Origin: Methanocorpusculum sp.
Lineage (GTDB): Archaea > Halobacteriota > Methanomicrobia > Methanomicrobiales > Methanocorpusculaceae
NCBI GenBank assembly: GCA_029987025.1
Contig: DALTWQ010000072.1
Coordinates: 1 to 6,311 of the forward strand
Length of the DNA stretch: 6,311 nt
Direction of reading: 5' to 3'
The first letter of the stretch is position 1; the number at the start of each line of letters is the position of its first letter. The notes under the pieces were generated by a model that searched no databases, was not told where the DNA came from, and was given only the letters and a program-made list of their open reading frames with translations. This document shows, in pieces, positions 5,641-6,311 of the stretch. A program made the position numbers and the translations under genes.

Positions 5641-5653
5641 CCATATAAATAAG
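5641..5653 (-). promoter_or_regulatory. TATA box of the rtcB operon
   Basis: On the - strand this reads CTTATTTATATGG, close to the archaeal consensus TTTATATA. Its core centre near 5645 lies about 26 bases before the ATG at 5620, the spacing expected between TATA and transcription start. No Shine-Dalgarno sequence precedes that ATG, so the first gene is probably read from a leaderless mRNA. Confidence 0.6.
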
Positions 5654-5660
5654 TGTCTGT

Positions 5661-5668
5661 ATTATATC
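5661..5668 (+). promoter_or_regulatory. Probable TATA box of the divergent prenyltransferase-like gene
   Basis: ATTATATC is centred about 32 bases before the ATG at 5697. Transcription would start near 5691, leaving a leader of only a few bases. No Shine-Dalgarno sequence is present before the ATG. The two divergent TATA elements lie about 20 bp apart. Confidence 0.4.
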
Positions 5669-5696
5669 ATAGAAGAGGCAATTAATAGTAGTAATC

Positions 5697-6278
5697 ATGC
5701 GTCATCCGTTCTATGAAAAAAAGATTGCTTCAGAGCTTTGCGTGTTTCCAAAAGAACTCTGTATTATGCTGACCGGTGCTGAAGCGGAAAGATCTCCGGA
5801 AAAAATAGCAGAAGTGGTCAGCTGGACTGCAGCATTTCCGCAGATTGAACGGCTGATATTTCATATTTCAACATCATGCCCGGAAAGTATTTTGATACCT
5901 GTTGAGAATCTGAAAGGAACTGTCCGTTTTGTTTCAGAGAAAAAAGATACGGTATCAGGCAGCGGGACGCCGGAAATTATTATTGCCGTCGGAAAAAGCG
6001 GAAGACAGGAAATCTGTGATGCAATTGTGTCTCTTGCGGAGGAGAAGGTGTCTCCGGAGGATATTTCCGAGAAGACGATTGAGGATAAACTGAAGTTTCA
6101 GGTGTCTCCTGATTATGTCATTAAGACAGGCGGCAGTCATCTGACTGATTTTCTTATCTGGCAGTCTGTCTATTCAGAGCTGTTCTTTACAGATGTAAAC
6201 TGGAATCATTTCCGCCGTGTTGATTTTCTGCGGGCGCTCCGTGATTTCCAGACACGTGTCCGCCGGTTCGGTAAGTAA
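5697..6278 (+). CDS. Short, degenerate cis-prenyltransferase (UppS-family) homologue, probably not a standard synthase
   Basis: Cis-prenyltransferases build long-chain polyprenyl diphosphates from isopentenyl diphosphate. The C-terminal part here, from SPDYVIKTGGSHLTDFLIW through YSELFFTDVNW to the ending RVRRFG (about 137-192), clearly follows the family signature. Several hallmarks are changed. The N-terminal DGNGRWA box with the catalytic Asp is replaced by LTGAEAERS (about 25-33), with Thr26 where Asp is expected. The first substrate-binding Arg of RTGGEHR-x-S is Lys143, Glu is Ser147, and the second Arg is absent through a one-residue deletion. Length is 193 aa against about 230-250 aa, mostly lost in the middle, where the chain-holding helices normally lie. 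The gene looks intact, with no frameshift. It may bind prenyl phosphates or a synthase partner without catalysis; that is inference. It diverges from the rtcB operon, and the start at 5697 follows its TATA box closely. Confidence 0.75.
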   Translation: MRHPFYEKKIASELCVFPKELCIMLTGAEAERSPEKIAEVVSWTAAFPQIERLIFHISTSCPESILIPVENLKGTVRFVSEKKDTVSGSGTPEIIIAVGKSGRQEICDAIVSLAEEKVSPEDISEKTIEDKLKFQVSPDYVIKTGGSHLTDFLIWQSVYSELFFTDVNWNHFRRVDFLRALRDFQTRVRRFGK

Positions 6279-6298
6279 GAGAAAAGAGAAATAGTTTC

Positions 6299-6304
6299 AG
6301 GAGA
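6299..6304 (+). promoter_or_regulatory. Possible Shine-Dalgarno sequence of a gene beginning beyond the window
   Basis: CAGGAG lies 20 bases after the TAA of the prenyltransferase-like gene and 7 bases before the window end. With usual spacing a start codon would fall just outside, so a downstream gene in the same direction, perhaps in one operon, is likely. Confidence 0.3.
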
Positions 6305-6311
6305 ATCAAGG

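Overview
The window looks like a chromosomal segment of a euryarchaeal methanogen, most likely a member of Methanomicrobiales; Methanocorpusculum is my best guess but is not proven. Supporting signs are archaeal-type tRNA genes without encoded CCA, TATA-box style promoters, T-run terminators without strong hairpins, an archaeal RtcB/archease pair, an HtpX of the archaeal length, and a small winged-helix protein resembling the methanogen family DUF2551. I see no mobile element, CRISPR array or rRNA.

Left part (1-2510, all on the + strand). The window opens inside a tRNA-Asp(GTC) gene, which ends in a T-run terminator. Next is a 343-aa protein with two copies of an eight-ligand zinc-finger module, a repetitive Pro/Gln/Tyr-rich linker and a single C-terminal membrane anchor. 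A T10 tract separates it from an HtpX-type membrane metalloprotease. After another T-run come tRNA-Gly(TCC) and tRNA-Val(CAC), behind an AT-rich promoter region that holds a perfect 14-bp palindrome.

Middle and right part (5620 down to 2584, - strand). Five genes form a compact operon, read in this order: DUF2551-like winged-helix protein, 84-aa conserved-looking small protein, archease, RtcB RNA ligase, and a glutamine-amidotransferase-fold-like protein. From the small protein onward the junctions are a 1-nt overlap (TAATG), a 3-nt gap and a 1-nt gap, which implies translational coupling. All nine catalytic or metal-binding positions known from Pyrococcus RtcB are present, and archease keeps its HTAD motif and the Asp-Ile C-terminus. 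The unit is therefore probably a working RNA ligation/tRNA-splicing module with three poorly described companions.

Right edge (5697-6311, + strand). Diverging from the operon across a 76-bp promoter region is a short, degenerate relative of cis-prenyltransferases (undecaprenyl diphosphate synthase family). It keeps the C-terminal fold signature but seems to lack the catalytic Asp and the IPP-binding Arg residues. A possible Shine-Dalgarno sequence after its stop suggests another gene begins just outside the window.

The points most worth following up are the degenerate prenyltransferase-like protein, the companion genes of the RtcB/archease operon, the double zinc-finger tail-anchored protein beside HtpX, and several translation-initiation oddities: a start-stop before htpX, a hairpin over a Shine-Dalgarno sequence, and leaderless divergent promoters.
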